Assembly (NCBI RefSeq): GCF_011390835.1
Contig: NZ_JAABRQ010000001.1
Coordinates: 62,001 to 126,000, forward strand
DNA from: Hydrogenophaga sp.
GTDB lineage: Bacteria > Pseudomonadota > Gammaproteobacteria > Burkholderiales > Burkholderiaceae_C
Direction of reading: 5' to 3'
Length of the DNA stretch: 64,000 bases
Positions within the stretch are counted from its first letter, which is position 1; each line of letters starts with the position of its first letter. The notes under the pieces are model-generated. The model was not told the origin of the DNA and made no database searches. It saw nothing but the letters and a program-made list of their open reading frames with translations. Both the position numbers and the translations under genes were made by a program. Shown piece by piece: positions 8,713 through 19,177 of the stretch.

Positions 8713-8925
8713 ATGTCCATCTTCGCCCGCCCCCACTACACCTCCGACGCGACCGACTTCATCGCGAAGCTCAAGGCCGACAAGCCCACGCTGGAGCAGG
8801 AGCAGCGCCAGGGCCGCGCCCTGCTGTGGGACAAGCAGATCGACCGCAACTTCCAGGCTGGCGCCCAGTCGGCCCAAGTGGCCCAGAAGCCCTACGTCTA
8901 CCAGACCGGCACCCAGCCGAGCTGA
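8713..8925 (+). CDS. DUF3460 small protein
   Basis: A 70-residue soluble protein that starts MSIFARPHYTSDATDFIAKL and ends in a KPYVYQTGT stretch. The length and these conserved segments fit DUF3460, a small family I know mainly from betaproteobacteria, of unknown role. It carries charged helical sequence (LEQEQRQGRALLWDKQIDR) and no membrane segment. It is followed after 33 bp by scpA, a conserved pairing in Burkholderiales, so a link to chromosome segregation is possible but unproven. Confidence 0.8.
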   Translation: MSIFARPHYTSDATDFIAKLKADKPTLEQEQRQGRALLWDKQIDRNFQAGAQSAQVAQKPYVYQTGTQPS

Positions 8926-8958
8926 TCACCCTCCACGGGTGTGCAGGCGATCTGAACC

Positions 8959-9810
8959 ATGAGCAACGACGCCACCACGCTGGAGCAGGCGCCCGACGGC
9001 CTCGATGCGATGCTGCCCGGGGTGGTCGATCAGGTGGCGCTGGCGCGGCTATACGGGGAGCCGCTGTTCGCGATGCCGCGCGACCTGTACATCCCCCCCG
9101 ATGCTCTGCAGGTGTTTCTGGAAGCCTTCGAAGGCCCGCTGGACCTGCTGCTCTACCTGATCCGCAAGCAGAACTTCAACATCCTCGACATCCCGATGGC
9201 GGCGGTGACGCGGCAGTACCTGAGCTATGTCGACGAGATCCGCGCCAGCAACCTGGAACTGGCCGCCGAGTACCTGCTCATGGCCGCGATGCTGATCGAG
9301 ATCAAATCGCGCATGCTGCTGCCGCCCAAGAAAACGGCCGAAGGCGAAGAAGCCGAAGACCCGCGCGCCGAGCTGGTGCGCCGCCTGCTGGAATACGAGC
9401 AGATGAAGCTAGCAGCCCACCGTCTGGGCGACCTGCCGCAGTACGGCCGCGATTTCCTGCGCGCTCAGGTCTATGTGGAGCAGGCGCTGGCACCCCGCTT
9501 TCCAGACGTCCACGCGGTGGACCTGCAAAGCGCCTGGCGCGACATCCTCAAGCGGGCCAAGCTGGTGCAGCACCACAAGATCAGCCGAGAACAGTTGTCG
9601 GTGCGTGAACACATGAGCATCGTGCTGCGCAAGCTGCAGGGTCGCCGCTTCGTGGAGTTCGGCGAGCTGTTCGACCCGTCGCGGGGCTCGCAGGTGCTGG
9701 TGGTGACCTTCATCGCCATGCTGGAGCTGGCGAAAGAAACGCTGATCGAGCTGACCCAGGCCGAGGCATTTGCGCCGATCTACGTGCGCCTGGCCTACAC
9801 CCCCAACTGA
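8959..9810 (+). CDS. scpA: segregation and condensation protein A
   Basis: The kleisin subunit of the SMC-ScpA-ScpB condensin, acting in chromosome compaction and segregation. 283 residues. The N-terminal SMC-neck-binding part has the family signature LEAFEGPLDLLLYLIRKQN (about residues 52-70), followed by DIPMAAVTRQYLSYVD and LELAAEYLLMAAMLIEIKSRMLLP. The C-terminal winged helix (residues 205-280) would bind the SMC head. The partner scpB is not in the window. The gene is probably transcribed from the promoter upstream of DUF3460. No terminator is visible before nadB, 72 bp downstream. Confidence 0.95.
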   Translation: MSNDATTLEQAPDGLDAMLPGVVDQVALARLYGEPLFAMPRDLYIPPDALQVFLEAFEGPLDLLLYLIRKQNFNILDIPMAAVTRQYLSYVDEIRASNLELAAEYLLMAAMLIEIKSRMLLPPKKTAEGEEAEDPRAELVRRLLEYEQMKLAAHRLGDLPQYGRDFLRAQVYVEQALAPRFPDVHAVDLQSAWRDILKRAKLVQHHKISREQLSVREHMSIVLRKLQGRRFVEFGELFDPSRGSQVLVVTFIAMLELAKETLIELTQAEAFAPIYVRLAYTPN

Positions 9811-9882
9811 AGCCCTGCGCTGGCAGACACCCCGCGGATGTGATGTCATGCGGGTAAGCCGCTTCACCACTTTCTTGCCGAC

Positions 9883-11487
9883 ATGACCGCCATCCATTCG
9901 TTCGACGTCCTCATCATTGGCAGCGGCCTGGCCGGACTCACCGCGGCCCTCAAGCTCGCGCCCACCCACCGCGTGGCGGTGGTCACCAAACGCGGTATCT
10001 CCGACGGATCGAGCAACTGGGCGCAGGGCGGCATTGCAGCCGTGCTGGCCGAAGGCGACAGCTATGCCTCGCATGTGGATGACACGCTGGTGGCCGGCGC
10101 TGGCCTGTGTGACCTCGAAGCCACCCGGTTCACGGTGGAAAACGCCCCGGCAGCCATCGCCTGGCTGCAGGAGCTGGGCGTACCTTTCTCTCAGGAAAAC
10201 GGCGCGCTGCACCTCACACGCGAAGGCGGCCACAGCCACCGCCGCATCGTGCACGCCACCGACGCCACGGGCGCTGCGGTGCAAAAGACTTTGAGCGAGC
10301 GCGCCCGGGCCACGCCCAACATCCACTTTTTCGAAAACCACATGCTGGTGGACCTGATCACCGATGCCAAGCTCTCTGGCCAGCAGACCGCCCACGGTGC
10401 CGGACACTGCCACGGCGCCTACGTCCTCGATGTGGACCAGGACGTGATCGAGACCTTCCAGGCGCCACACACCATCCTCGCCACGGGCGGCGCAGGCAAG
10501 GTATACCTCTACACCACCAACCCCGACACCGCCACCGGCGACGGCATTGCCGCCGCCTGGCGCGCTGGCTGCCGGGTGGGCAACATGGAGTTCATCCAGT
10601 TCCATCCCACCTGCCTGTATCACCCGCACGCCAAGAGCTTTCTCATCACCGAAGCGGTGCGCGGCGAAGGTGGACAATTGAAACTGCCGGCTCGGCTGGA
10701 CAGTCACCGCTTCATGCCCGACCACGATGCGCGCGCCGAGCTGGCACCGCGCGACGTGGTGGCCCGCGCCATTGACTTCGAAATGAAGAAACACGGTCTG
10801 GACTGCGTGTACCTCGACATCTCGCACCAGCCGGCCGAGTTCATTCAAGAGCACTTCCCCAACATCCTGGCGCGCTGCGCCGAACTCGGCATCGACATCA
10901 CGAAAGAGCCGATCCCGGTGGTACCCGCCGCCCACTACACCTGCGGCGGCGTGGTGACCGATCTGGCCGGCCGCACCGATCTGGCAGGCCTGTACGCCGT
11001 GGGTGAGACCACCTGCACCGGCCTGCACGGCGCCAACCGGCTCGCCAGCAACTCGCTGGTGGAATGCATGGTATTTGCGCAGGCCGCTGTGAAGGCGATT
11101 GCCGAAGCACCGGTGGACACGGCGCCCGCGCTGCCGCTGTGGGACGACAGCCGCGTGACCGACGCCGACGAGATGGTGGTGATATCGCACAACTGGGACG
11201 AGCTACGCCGCTTTATGTGGGACTACGTGGGTATCGTGCGCACCGACAAGCGCCTGGAACGCGCAGCCCACCGCATCACGCTGCTGCAGCGGGAGATCCA
11301 GGAGTTCTACGCCCAGTTCCACGTGACACGCGACCTGCTGGAGCTCCGCAATCTGGTGCAGGTGGCCGATCTGATCGTGATGTCGGCCATGATGCGCCAC
11401 GAGAGCCGGGGCCTGCATTTCAGCCGCGATCATCCCGGCCTGCTGCCCGAAGCCAAACCGACCATTCTGGTTCCCCCAGCGCGCTGA
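9883..11487 (+). CDS. nadB: L-aspartate oxidase
   Basis: An FAD enzyme that oxidises L-aspartate to iminoaspartate, the first step of de novo NAD synthesis. 534 residues. The dinucleotide-binding motif [13 protein letters not shown] is near residues 12-24. Active-site elements of the succinate dehydrogenase/fumarate reductase flavoprotein superfamily follow: [48 protein letters not shown] and [12 protein letters not shown]-terminal helical domain covers about 425-530. The partner NadA is 1.2 kb away on the other strand. The ribosome site is weak. Confidence 0.97.
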   Translation: MTAIHSFDVLIIGSGLAGLTAALKLAPTHRVAVVTKRGISDGSSNWAQGGIAAVLAEGDSYASHVDDTLVAGAGLCDLEATRFTVENAPAAIAWLQELGVPFSQENGALHLTREGGHSHRRIVHATDATGAAVQKTLSERARATPNIHFFENHMLVDLITDAKLSGQQTAHGAGHCHGAYVLDVDQDVIETFQAPHTILATGGAGKVYLYTTNPDTATGDGIAAAWRAGCRVGNMEFIQFHPTCLYHPHAKSFLITEAVRGEGGQLKLPARLDSHRFMPDHDARAELAPRDVVARAIDFEMKKHGLDCVYLDISHQPAEFIQEHFPNILARCAELGIDITKEPIPVVPAAHYTCGGVVTDLAGRTDLAGLYAVGETTCTGLHGANRLASNSLVECMVFAQAAVKAIAEAPVDTAPALPLWDDSRVTDADEMVVISHNWDELRRFMWDYVGIVRTDKRLERAAHRITLLQREIQEFYAQFHVTRDLLELRNLVQVADLIVMSAMMRHESRGLHFSRDHPGLLPEAKPTILVPPAR

Positions 11488-11578
11488 ATACGCGCCGGGC
11501 CAGCGTTCACACCGCGACCGGTTGACCTTTGGCGAACCGCCATGCCATGCTGAGGGCATCACGACTCAGGAGTGCAGC

Positions 11579-12691
11579 ATGCGCATTGGCGTACCCCGGG
11601 AAATCAAGAGCCATGAATACCGCGTCGGTCTGACACCGGCCAGTGTGCAAGAGCTGGTGGCGCACGGCCACGAAGTGCTGGTGCAGTCCGGCGCTGGCGA
11701 GGGCGCCGCTCAGGACGATGCGGCCTACCAGGCAGTCGGCGCCACGCTGCTGCCCGATGCCGCGGCGGTCTTTGCGCAGGCCGATCTGATCGTCAAGGTC
11801 AAGGAACCCCAGCCGCCGGAAATCACCCTGCTGCGCGCCGGCCAGGTGCTGTTCACCTTTCTGCATCTGGCGCCCGACGCGGCACTCACCGGCGGACTTC
11901 TGCGTGCCGGCGTGGTGGGCATCGCCTACGAAACCGTCACTGGCCCGGGTGGTAGCCTCCCGCTGCTGGCGCCTATGAGCGAGGTGGCGGGCCGTATGTC
12001 GGTTCAAGTGGGTGCACATCTGCTGGAGAAATCGCAGGGCGGCATGGGTCTGCTGCTCGGTGGCGTGCCCGGTGTGGCGCCGGCCCATGTGGTGGTATTG
12101 GGCGCCGGTACCGTCGGCGCCAGCGCTATCCGCATCGCGGTCGGCATGGGTGCCCGGGTCACGGTGCTTGACCGCAACCTCGACCGACTGCGTGCGCTCG
12201 ACGCGCTGTACGGCAACCGCCTCGTCACGCTCTGCGCAACGAAATACCAGATCGAGTCGGCGGTGCTCAGCGCCGACCTGGTGATCGGCGCTGTGCTGGT
12301 GCCGGGTGCGTCAGCGCCGAGGCTGGTGCCGCGCGAACTGGTGTCGCGCATGAGGACTGCAGCGGCGGTGGTGGACGTGGCGATCGACCAGGGTGGCTGC
12401 TTCGAAACCTCGCGCCCAACGACACACGAACAGCCCACCTTTGTGGTCGACGGCGTTGTCCACTACGGCGTCACCAACATGCCCGGCAATGTGCCGCGAA
12501 GCTCAAGCTTCGCCCTGAACAACGCAACCCTTCCCTATGTGGTGTCGCTGGCGGACAAAGGATGGCAGCAGGCGATGCGCGACGACCCTGGCCTGCGCAA
12601 TGGCCTGAATGTGGCGGCGGGCCAGGTGTGCCACGAAGCGGTCGCCCGGGCCCACGGCCTGCCGTTCGTGGCGGTCGACTCCGTATTGTGA
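11579..12691 (+). CDS. ald: alanine dehydrogenase
   Basis: NAD-dependent interconversion of L-alanine and pyruvate plus ammonia. 370 residues, the family's normal length. The N-terminus is [20 protein letters not shown]. Lys in VKVKEPQ (about residue 75) and His in LFTFLHLA (about 96) are the conserved catalytic pair. The NAD-binding Rossmann motif [11 protein letters not shown] lies near 174, and a late HYGVTNMPG motif near 298. The start at 11579 has CAGGAG about 7 bases upstream and is preferred over an in-frame extension. It sits between nadB and the convergent nadA without an obvious functional tie. Confidence 0.95.
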   Translation: MRIGVPREIKSHEYRVGLTPASVQELVAHGHEVLVQSGAGEGAAQDDAAYQAVGATLLPDAAAVFAQADLIVKVKEPQPPEITLLRAGQVLFTFLHLAPDAALTGGLLRAGVVGIAYETVTGPGGSLPLLAPMSEVAGRMSVQVGAHLLEKSQGGMGLLLGGVPGVAPAHVVVLGAGTVGASAIRIAVGMGARVTVLDRNLDRLRALDALYGNRLVTLCATKYQIESAVLSADLVIGAVLVPGASAPRLVPRELVSRMRTAAAVVDVAIDQGGCFETSRPTTHEQPTFVVDGVVHYGVTNMPGNVPRSSSFALNNATLPYVVSLADKGWQQAMRDDPGLRNGLNVAAGQVCHEAVARAHGLPFVAVDSVL

Positions 12692-12718
12692 GCACGCGGA
12701 CCGAGCCGGTTCCCGGGC

Positions 12719-13834
12719 TCAGGCCGCGCCGATGTTAGGCACCAGGGCACCTGCGTCCTGCCCCCCGCGCTGCGCGGCGGTGAAGGCCAGCATGCGGTCG
12801 ATGGGCAAGCGGGCGCGCTCGATCAGGGCCGCGTCAACCTCGATGCGGTTGAGGCCTTTTTCCAGTACCTGGGCCACGCCGGCCAGGCCGTTCATCGCCA
12901 TCCAGGGACAGTGCGCGCAGCTCTTGCAGGTGGCGCTGTTGCCCGCGGTAGGGGCTTCGATGAACCGCTTGCCGGGGTTCTGCTGGCGCAGCATGTGCAT
13001 CATGCCGTTGTCGGTGGCGACGATGAACTCGGGTGCGTCCATCTCGCGCGCGGCTTTCAGGATGGCCGAGGTGGAGCCCACCGCGTCGGCCAGCGCGATC
13101 ACATCGGCCGGGCTCTCCGGGTGCACCAGCACCTTGGCCTGAGGGTGTTCTTTCTTCAGCGCCTCGAGCTCGAAGGCCTTGAACTCGTCGTGCACGATGC
13201 AGGAGCCAGTCCACATCAGCATGTCGGCGCCAGTTTCACGCTGGATGTAGCCACCCAGGTGCTTGTCGGGTGCCCACAGAATCTTGTGGCCCTTGTCTTT
13301 CAGCGTGCGCACGATGTCGAGAGCGCAGCTGCTCGTCACCAGCCAATCCGAGCGAGCCTTGACCGCCGCGCTGGTGTTAGCGTAAACCACCACGGTGCGG
13401 TCGGGGTTTGCATCGCAAAAGGCGCTGAACGCTTCGATGGGGCAGCCCAAGTCCAGCGAGCAGTTGGCGTCCAGATCGGGCATGAGCACCGTCTTCTCCG
13501 GGCTCAGGATTTTGGCCGTCTCGCCCATGAAGCGCACGCCTGAGACCACCAGCGTCTGCGCGGCGTGGTCTCGGCCAAAGCGCGCCATTTCCAGCGAGTC
13601 GCTGACGATGCCACCGGTCTCGATTGCCAGGTCCTGCAGGTCGGGGTGCACGTAGTAGTGCGACACCATCACCGCATTGCGTTCCTTGAGCAGTTGGCGG
13701 ATGCGCTCCTTGAGCTCGGCGCGTTGTTTGGGCCCCGGCTCCACCGGCACACGCGCCCAGGCGTGTTTCGTGGGGCAGGCGGGCTGCTCGTATTCGACGT
13801 CAATGACGGCGCTGTCGGTGGTGGCGATGTTCAT
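12719..13834 (-). CDS. nadA: quinolinate synthase A
   Basis: Condenses iminoaspartate with dihydroxyacetone phosphate to quinolinate using an oxygen-sensitive 4Fe-4S cluster. 371 residues. The family pattern is visible: [14 protein letters not shown] near residue 58, [27 protein letters not shown] (first cluster Cys), [10 protein letters not shown] (second Cys) and [13 protein letters not shown] (third Cys near the C-terminus). It starts 24 bp after the nadC stop, so nadC-nadA form a minus-strand operon. It is convergent with ald across 27 bp in which I see no strong terminator. Confidence 0.97.
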   Translation of the reverse strand: MNIATTDSAVIDVEYEQPACPTKHAWARVPVEPGPKQRAELKERIRQLLKERNAVMVSHYYVHPDLQDLAIETGGIVSDSLEMARFGRDHAAQTLVVSGVRFMGETAKILSPEKTVLMPDLDANCSLDLGCPIEAFSAFCDANPDRTVVVYANTSAAVKARSDWLVTSSCALDIVRTLKDKGHKILWAPDKHLGGYIQRETGADMLMWTGSCIVHDEFKAFELEALKKEHPQAKVLVHPESPADVIALADAVGSTSAILKAAREMDAPEFIVATDNGMMHMLRQQNPGKRFIEAPTAGNSATCKSCAHCPWMAMNGLAGVAQVLEKGLNRIEVDAALIERARLPIDRMLAFTAAQRGGQDAGALVPNIGAA

Positions 13835-13858
13835 GCTCAGGGGCCTTTCAGCGGTCTA

Positions 13859-14722
13859 TCAGAACGCGTCGAATCTCATCGAAAAGTCGATCGCCTTCAC
13901 GTCTTTGGTGAGGGCACCAATTGAAATGCGGTCGACCCCGGTGTCTGCCAGGGCGCGTACCGTCTCCAGGCTCACTCCACCAGAAATCTCGAGCACGGCG
14001 CGACCGGCGTTGCGGCGCACCGCTTCCTGCAGCGTGTGGATGTCCATGTTGTCCAGCAGGACCATCGTCGCGCCGCTGGCCAGCGCTTCGTCGAGCTGTA
14101 CCAGGGTCTCCACTTCAATTTCGACGAAGCGCGCCTGAGGCGCGGTTTCAGCGACGCGCCGCAGCACGGCAGGCACACCACCGGCCGCGGCAATATGGTT
14201 TTCCTTGATCAGCACCGCGTCATACAAGCCGATGCGGTGGTTCACCCCGCCGCCGGTCTTGACCGCGTGTTTCTGCGCCAGCCGCAGGCCAGGCAATGTC
14301 TTGCGCGTGTCCACGATCTGCGCTCGCGTGCCGGTCACTGCGGCCACGAAAGTGGCGGTCTTGGTGGCTACCGCCGACAGCAGCTGCAGAAAATTGAGCG
14401 CGGTGCGCTCGGCGGTCAGCAGCGCCTGGGCGTTGCCTTCGATTTCCAGCACCACCTGCTCGGCCTCGCAGCGCTGGCCCTCCAGCACGTGCCAGGTCAG
14501 CTTCGCCTGGGCATCGCAGGCCGCCAACGCGGCCTCGACCCAGGGCACGCCACAGATCACTGCAGACTCACGCGCCACGATGCGGGCTTTGGCGCGGCGG
14601 GTGGGAGCGACCAGCGCGGCGGTGAGGTCACCCGCGCCCACATCTTCCGCCAGTGCGCGCGCCACATCGGCCTGCGCCAGTTCAGCAAGATCGGCTGCGG
14701 AGAATTCCGAGAGGTGTTTCAT
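13859..14722 (-). CDS. nadC: nicotinate-nucleotide diphosphorylase (carboxylating)
   Basis: Quinolinate phosphoribosyltransferase, the step after NadA. It makes nicotinate mononucleotide from quinolinate and PRPP, releasing CO2. 287 residues. Recognisable segments are [15 protein letters not shown] at the N-terminus, [21 protein letters not shown] (phosphoribosyl/quinolinate site), [17 protein letters not shown] and the C-terminal barrel motif [25 protein letters not shown] chose the ATG at 14722; an in-frame TTG three codons upstream is possible. Neither has a clear Shine-Dalgarno. Its 5' end is divergent from panB. Confidence 0.96.
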   Translation of the reverse strand: MKHLSEFSAADLAELAQADVARALAEDVGAGDLTAALVAPTRRAKARIVARESAVICGVPWVEAALAACDAQAKLTWHVLEGQRCEAEQVVLEIEGNAQALLTAERTALNFLQLLSAVATKTATFVAAVTGTRAQIVDTRKTLPGLRLAQKHAVKTGGGVNHRIGLYDAVLIKENHIAAAGGVPAVLRRVAETAPQARFVEIEVETLVQLDEALASGATMVLLDNMDIHTLQEAVRRNAGRAVLEISGGVSLETVRALADTGVDRISIGALTKDVKAIDFSMRFDAF

Positions 14723-14790
14723 GGAGAGCAAGCATAGCGCTATCGAATATAGTGCCCTGCATCAGAAGTCCATGCCCGAGGAGACGTGAC

Positions 14791-15678
14791 ATGAACCCAG
14801 CATCGCCCACCCCACCCACCGGCACGCCCTACGGCACCCTGCCCTCGGCCTCACCGCTGCCGCAGCGAAAACCCGTGAGCATGCCGCGGCTGCAGGAGAT
14901 GCGCGAGCGCGGCGAAAAGATCACCATGCTCACCGCCTACGACGCCACGTTCGCGGCAGTGGCAGACGCCGCGGGCGTCGAGTGCATCCTGGTCGGCGAT
15001 TCGCTGGGCATGGTGTGCCAGGGACTCTCCAGTACCGTGGGCGTCTCCTTGGATACCATGCGTTACCACACCGCCAGTGTGGCGCGGGGCCTGCAGCGCG
15101 TGCAAGGCACCGCGTGGCTCATCGGTGACCTGCCCTTTGGCAGTTACCACGAAAGCAAAGAACAAGCCCTGCGCAGTGCCAGCGAGCTCATGCAGGCGGG
15201 CGCCCACATGGTCAAGCTGGAAGGAGGTGGCTGGACCACCGAGACGGTGCGCTTCCTGGTCGAACGCGGCATCCCGGTCTGCGCCCACCTCGGCCTCACG
15301 CCACAGACAGTGCACGCACTGGGCGGCTACCGCGTCCAGGGACGCGGTGATGCCGCTGCACTTCAGCTGCGCCGCCAGGCGATCGAACTGCAGGACGCTG
15401 GCGCCTCCATGCTGGTGCTGGAGATGGTGCCTGCTGTGCTGTCGGCCGAGATCACCATCGAGCTCAAGACCTGCCACACCATCGGCATCGGCGCTGGTCG
15501 GGGCACGGCTGGCCAGGTGCTGGTGATGCACGACATGCTGGGCATCAATCTGGGCAAGAACCCCAAGTTTGTGCGCAACTTCATGGAAGGAGCCGCCAGC
15601 GTGCGCGAAGCCATGGCCGCCTATGTGGCCGCTGTGAAGGATGGCAGCTTTCCGGATGACGGCCTGCATGCCTGGTAG
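14791..15678 (+). CDS. panB: 3-methyl-2-oxobutanoate hydroxymethyltransferase
   Basis: Transfers a hydroxymethyl group from 5,10-methylene-THF to alpha-ketoisovalerate, giving ketopantoate. 295 residues. Family motifs are [24 protein letters not shown] (Mg and substrate site), [32 protein letters not shown] and [21 protein letters not shown]. About 30 residues precede the barrel; this proline-rich leader is not conserved. The start at 14791 has GAGGAGACG 5-6 bases upstream, a good ribosome site. panC begins 46 bp downstream. Confidence 0.97.
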   Translation: MNPASPTPPTGTPYGTLPSASPLPQRKPVSMPRLQEMRERGEKITMLTAYDATFAAVADAAGVECILVGDSLGMVCQGLSSTVGVSLDTMRYHTASVARGLQRVQGTAWLIGDLPFGSYHESKEQALRSASELMQAGAHMVKLEGGGWTTETVRFLVERGIPVCAHLGLTPQTVHALGGYRVQGRGDAAALQLRRQAIELQDAGASMLVLEMVPAVLSAEITIELKTCHTIGIGAGRGTAGQVLVMHDMLGINLGKNPKFVRNFMEGAASVREAMAAYVAAVKDGSFPDDGLHAW

Positions 15679-15724
15679 CGGGCCCTCCCCCCCGCCGCGC
15701 CCCTTGACAAGACACCTCTAGCCT

Positions 15725-16591
15725 ATGCAACTCGTCCACACCATTGAAGACCTGCGCACAGCGCTGCGCCCCTTCAATTCCCCGGCCTTTGTACCGACCA
15801 TGGGCAATCTGCACGACGGGCACCTGAACCTGGTGCGCAGCGCCAAGCCGCTGGGCGATGTGGTGGTGTCCAGCATCTTCGTGAACCGCTTACAGTTCGC
15901 GCCCAATGAGGACTTCGACTCCTACCCGCGCACCCTGAAGGCCGATTGCGAGCGGCTGGAGCAGGCCGGTTGCGACGTGGTGTTTGCGCCGCTGGAGAAG
16001 GAGCTGTACCCGGTGCCGCAGCAGTTCAAGGTTCACCCGCCCGGGGAACTGGCCGACATCCTGGAAGGTCACTTCCGACCAGGCTTTTTCATTGGCGTAA
16101 GCACGGTGGTGATGAAGCTTTTTCAGTGCGTGTTCTCCGAGGCCAAGGGCCCGCGCTACGCCCTGTTCGGCAAGAAGGACTACCAGCAGCAGATGGTGAT
16201 CAAGCGCATGGTGCAGCAGTACGCCATGCCCATCACGGTGATCGCCGGTGAGACCCAGCGAGCATCCGATGGCCTGGCTCTGAGCTCGCGCAATGGCTAC
16301 CTAAACGAGCGTGAGCGAGCCGAAGCCATTCAACTCTCGCTGGCGCTGCGCACGCTGGCCCGCGAGGCACTGGCCACTGCCGAGGCCATGCCCCAGCAAC
16401 TGCCCGCCTTGGAATCCCGCGCCATGCATGCCCTGGCCGCGCGCGGCTGGCAGCCCGACTACCTGACGGTGCGTCGACGCTCCGATCTGCTGACACCCAG
16501 AACCCGCGACGCAACCACGCCGGGGTCGCTGGTGGTGCTGGGTGCGGCTCGCCTGGGCAGCACGCGGCTGATCGACAATTTCGAAGTGTAG
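15725..16591 (+). CDS. panC: pantothenate synthetase
   Basis: ATP-dependent condensation of pantoate with beta-alanine. 288 residues. The nucleotidyltransferase signature [17 protein letters not shown] is at residues 21-37 (HDGH being the HIGH equivalent). Then come [21 protein letters not shown], a [12 protein letters not shown] motif and [11 protein letters not shown] (KMSKS equivalent, residues 182-192). The second motif reads FVNRLQF where FVNPLQF is usual. The gene follows panB and is probably co-transcribed. It is convergent with gpsA. Confidence 0.97.
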   Translation: MQLVHTIEDLRTALRPFNSPAFVPTMGNLHDGHLNLVRSAKPLGDVVVSSIFVNRLQFAPNEDFDSYPRTLKADCERLEQAGCDVVFAPLEKELYPVPQQFKVHPPGELADILEGHFRPGFFIGVSTVVMKLFQCVFSEAKGPRYALFGKKDYQQQMVIKRMVQQYAMPITVIAGETQRASDGLALSSRNGYLNERERAEAIQLSLALRTLAREALATAEAMPQQLPALESRAMHALAARGWQPDYLTVRRRSDLLTPRTRDATTPGSLVVLGAARLGSTRLIDNFEV

Positions 16592-16595
16592 AGAA

Positions 16596-16633
16596 CGCCC
16601 CCGCCGCGCTGCGCGCGCGCCCCTCAACGGGGC
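16596..16633 (-). repeat. REP-like extragenic palindrome, copy 1
   Basis: Read on the minus strand this is a GCCCC-GTTGA-GGGGC hairpin followed by a CG-rich GCGCGCAGCGCGGCGGGGG stretch. It resembles the element at 37441-37480 in order: short palindrome, then GACGCTGCAGGCGGCGCGG-like sequence. It lies between the convergent panC and gpsA genes. The remaining about 90 bp of that gap show nothing else. Confidence 0.4.
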
Positions 16634-16719
16634 AATGACTGTGGCATGGCAAAGCCAGTTCCTCGGCATTTCTGGTATGGGGCATTACACGCCGGAGAGC
16701 GGTGTGGCGACTACCTCAA

Positions 16720-17730
16720 TCAGCTGTGTTCGTCTTTGGCGTCTCGCCCCATCAAGGCGGCCACAGCCTGTGCCGGCAACATCTGGCCTTCCAGGAGCGC
16801 CACCACGCCTTCGCTGATCGGCATATCCACACCAAGCGCCTTGGCGCGTTGCACGACGGTGCGGGCGCTGTAGACACCTTCGGCCACATGGCCGAGCGAA
16901 TCCACTGCCTGCTGCAGGGTCATGCCGCTGGCCAGCAGCTGCCCCACCTTGCGGTTGCGGGACAGGTCGCCGGTGGCGGTGAGCACCAGATCGCCCAGGC
17001 CCGAGAGCCCCATGAAGGTTTCGGCCTTGGCGCCTAGCGCCAGGCCTAGGCGCGTCATTTCGGCCAGGCCACGGGTGACCAGGGCGGCTCGGGCATTGAG
17101 GCCCAGGTTCAGGCCATCGCACAGGCCGGTGGCGATGGCCAGCACGTTTTTCACCGCGCCGCCCACCTCCACGCCCACGATGTCATCGTTGGCGTACACG
17201 CGAAGCGACGGGCTGTGAAAAGCCGCCACCAGCGCTTCGCGCACGTGGGCATGTTCACTGGCCGCGACCAGCGCTGTGGGCTGAGCGAGGGCCACCTCTT
17301 GCGCAAAACTGGGGCCACTGAGCACGCCGGAAGACATCGCAGGCGCCACCTGGGCGCGAATTTCATGGCCCAGCAGACCTGGCACCTGCGCATCGAGAGA
17401 CGCTTCAAAACCCTTGCACAGCCAGGCGACGGGCATGCGCAGGCCGCTCAAAGTGGTCAGCAGACCGCGCAAAGCGGCCATCGGCGCGGCGATGACCACC
17501 AGATCGGCGTCGGTCAGCCACGCAGCGCCTGCATGCAGCGGACCATGAACCAGCTGCAAAGGCTCAGGCAGTGCCACACCGGGCAGATAGCGGCCGTTCT
17601 CGCGCGCGGCCTGCATCTGGGCGATCTGCTGGGGGTCACGGGCCCACAAGGTGACCCGATGCCCACACTTGGCGGCGCTGATCGCCAGTGCGGTACCCCA
17701 GGCGCCAGCGCCCAGCATGGCGATGTTCAT
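16720..17730 (-). CDS. gpsA: NAD(P)H-dependent glycerol-3-phosphate dehydrogenase
   Basis: Reduces dihydroxyacetone phosphate to sn-glycerol-3-phosphate for phospholipid synthesis. 336 residues. The N-terminal Rossmann motif [13 protein letters not shown] is at residues 5-17. [10 protein letters not shown] (about 138-147) precedes the C-terminal helical domain, which carries [19 protein letters not shown] with the conserved catalytic Lys, and [20 protein letters not shown] prefer the ATG at 17730, with GAAAGG about 5 bases upstream, to an in-frame TTG six codons earlier. secB lies 27 bp upstream on the same strand, the usual betaproteobacterial order. Confidence 0.97.
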   Translation of the reverse strand: MNIAMLGAGAWGTALAISAAKCGHRVTLWARDPQQIAQMQAARENGRYLPGVALPEPLQLVHGPLHAGAAWLTDADLVVIAAPMAALRGLLTTLSGLRMPVAWLCKGFEASLDAQVPGLLGHEIRAQVAPAMSSGVLSGPSFAQEVALAQPTALVAASEHAHVREALVAAFHSPSLRVYANDDIVGVEVGGAVKNVLAIATGLCDGLNLGLNARAALVTRGLAEMTRLGLALGAKAETFMGLSGLGDLVLTATGDLSRNRKVGQLLASGMTLQQAVDSLGHVAEGVYSARTVVQRAKALGVDMPISEGVVALLEGQMLPAQAVAALMGRDAKDEHS

Positions 17731-17757
17731 GACGCCTTTCGCCAGCAACCTGCGTGT

Positions 17758-18219
17758 TTACTGGGTGACGATGCGTGGCTTGTCGTCGTCGGCTTGCGCC
17801 TGCGCCTGCTGCTGCTCGTACATGGCCTGGAAATTGATCTCGGCCAGGTGTACCGGCGGGAAGCCGCCTCGCTGGATGATGTCGGCCACGTTGCCGCGCA
17901 GGTAAGGGTAGACGATCTGCGGGCACGCGATGCCCATGATCGGGCCCATCTGGTCTTCGGGCAGGTTGCGGATCTCGAAGATGCCGGCCTGTTTGGCTTC
18001 CACCAGGAACACCGTCTTGTCCTTGATCTTGGTCTGGACCGTGGCGGTCACGCATATCTCGTACACGCCTTCGGCCACGGGATTGGCTTCCACGCCCAAC
18101 TGGATGTCAACCGAAGGCTGCTCCTGCTCAAGCAGGATGGCCGGCGAATTCGGCTGCTCCAGCGAAGCCTCCTTGAGGTAGATGCGCTGGATCTGGAAGG
18201 TGGGGTCTTGATCGGCCAT
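17758..18219 (-). CDS. secB: protein-export chaperone SecB
   Basis: A cytosolic tetrameric chaperone that holds preproteins unfolded and passes them to SecA. 153 residues. The core matches the family: [19 protein letters not shown], then [20 protein letters not shown], and [20 protein letters not shown] with [17 protein letters not shown] near the C-terminus. The tail is Gln-rich and acidic. The start at 18219 gives the normal N-terminus (MADQDP); a longer in-frame start would add an unrelated basic leader. Confidence 0.97.
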   Translation of the reverse strand: MADQDPTFQIQRIYLKEASLEQPNSPAILLEQEQPSVDIQLGVEANPVAEGVYEICVTATVQTKIKDKTVFLVEAKQAGIFEIRNLPEDQMGPIMGIACPQIVYPYLRGNVADIIQRGGFPPVHLAEINFQAMYEQQQAQAQADDDKPRIVTQ

Positions 18220-18355
18220 GAAGTGCTTTCGTTGGATCGTGAAAAGAAACGCTTGCGGGCGCAGGCGCCGCAGAGCGAGCAATATGTCAAATTATCTCAG
18301 GCGGCCCTTGAAGGGCCTGCTGGCGCCAGCGCCAGTGCGTCGCCGCCGGCTGGGC

Positions 18356-18613
18356 TCAGGGCTGCAGCAATGGCGTGAGGCCGCCGCGGCCGTCCAGCGC
18401 GTGCAAATCGTCGCACCCGCCAATGTGGGCGTCGTCGATGAAAATCTGCGGCACGCTGGTGCGACCGGTAATCTGGGTCATTTTGGCCCGCAGAGCCGGC
18501 TCGCCGTCCACCACGATCTCTTCGAGGTTGGTGACGCCGCGTTGCAGCAGCAGCGCCTTGGCGCGGCTGCAGAAAGGGCAGTAATTGCTCGTGTACATCT
18601 TCACAGCGGCCAT
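18356..18613 (-). CDS. grxC: glutaredoxin 3
   Basis: An 85-residue thioredoxin-fold protein that reduces disulfides using glutathione. The dithiol active site CPFC is at residues 12-15 (the usual glutaredoxin 3 site is CPYC). TSVPQIFID (cis-Pro loop, about 53-61) and IGGCDDLHAL (glutathione-binding GG motif) follow. It lies 21 bp downstream of the rhodanese gene and upstream of secB on the minus strand, the conserved rhodanese-grxC-secB block. Confidence 0.95.
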   Translation of the reverse strand: MAAVKMYTSNYCPFCSRAKALLLQRGVTNLEEIVVDGEPALRAKMTQITGRTSVPQIFIDDAHIGGCDDLHALDGRGGLTPLLQP

Positions 18614-18634
18614 GGGTATCGTCTCCAGTTCGTT

Positions 18635-19045
18635 TCAGGCTTTGTCGACCGGCAGGCTGGCCGAGCGCCAGGCTCCCATGCCGCCCGAGAGCGATCGCAC
18701 GTTCTCGTATCCAAGCTTCTTGGCCACAGCGAGCGCCCGCTTGGAGCGCATGCCCGAGGCACACACCAGCACCACGGGGGTCGCCTTGTTCTTCACCACA
18801 CCGGTCAGCTTGGCTTCGAGCTGCTCCAGGGGCACGTTTTTCGCGCCCACCACGTGGCCAGCGGCGAATTCGTCAGCGCCGCAGACATCCACGACAACCG
18901 CCTTGTCGCGGTTCATCAGCTGCACCACTTCATTGGGGTTGAGGCTGTCGGCACCACCGCCGGAAGACAGCACGGGCCATAGCAGCATGCCGCCAGAGGT
19001 CAGCGCCACGGACAGCAGCACCCAGTTTTCAATCACAAAGCTCAC
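18635..19045 (-). CDS. membrane-anchored rhodanese-like protein (YibN type)
   Basis: 136 residues. An N-terminal hydrophobic segment (about residues 6-25) anchors a rhodanese domain. The domain has VVVDVCGADEFAAGHVVGA and the active-site loop CASGMRS (about 96-102), whose Cys would carry the persulfide, then GGMGAWRSASLP. The start is GTG at 19045, with AAGGTG 6 bases upstream; there is no ATG that keeps the membrane segment. It heads the minus-strand rhodanese-grxC-secB-gpsA run and is divergent from gpmA. It is probably a thiol or sulfur-transfer protein; the substrate is unknown. Confidence 0.88.
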   Translation of the reverse strand: MSFVIENWVLLSVALTSGGMLLWPVLSSGGGADSLNPNEVVQLMNRDKAVVVDVCGADEFAAGHVVGAKNVPLEQLEAKLTGVVKNKATPVVLVCASGMRSKRALAVAKKLGYENVRSLSGGMGAWRSASLPVDKA

Positions 19046-19074
19046 GGAGACACCTTTTTTGAGTCAAGCCCGTG

Positions 19075-19080
19075 ATTTTA
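19075..19080 (-). promoter_or_regulatory. candidate -10 element (TAAAAT) for the rhodanese-grxC-secB run
   Basis: On the minus strand TAAAAT lies 30 bp before the GTG start of the rhodanese gene. No convincing -35 is seen at 16-18 bp spacing. Confidence 0.35.
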
Positions 19081-19177
19081 GAATGTATGGCTGACCTGCG
19101 CTGAATACCGGTCCCCTCAGCACGGTGCAAGCCTCTTTCTCGCCTCTTTGTCTCACCCCAGCCCCAACCCCTCTGCC

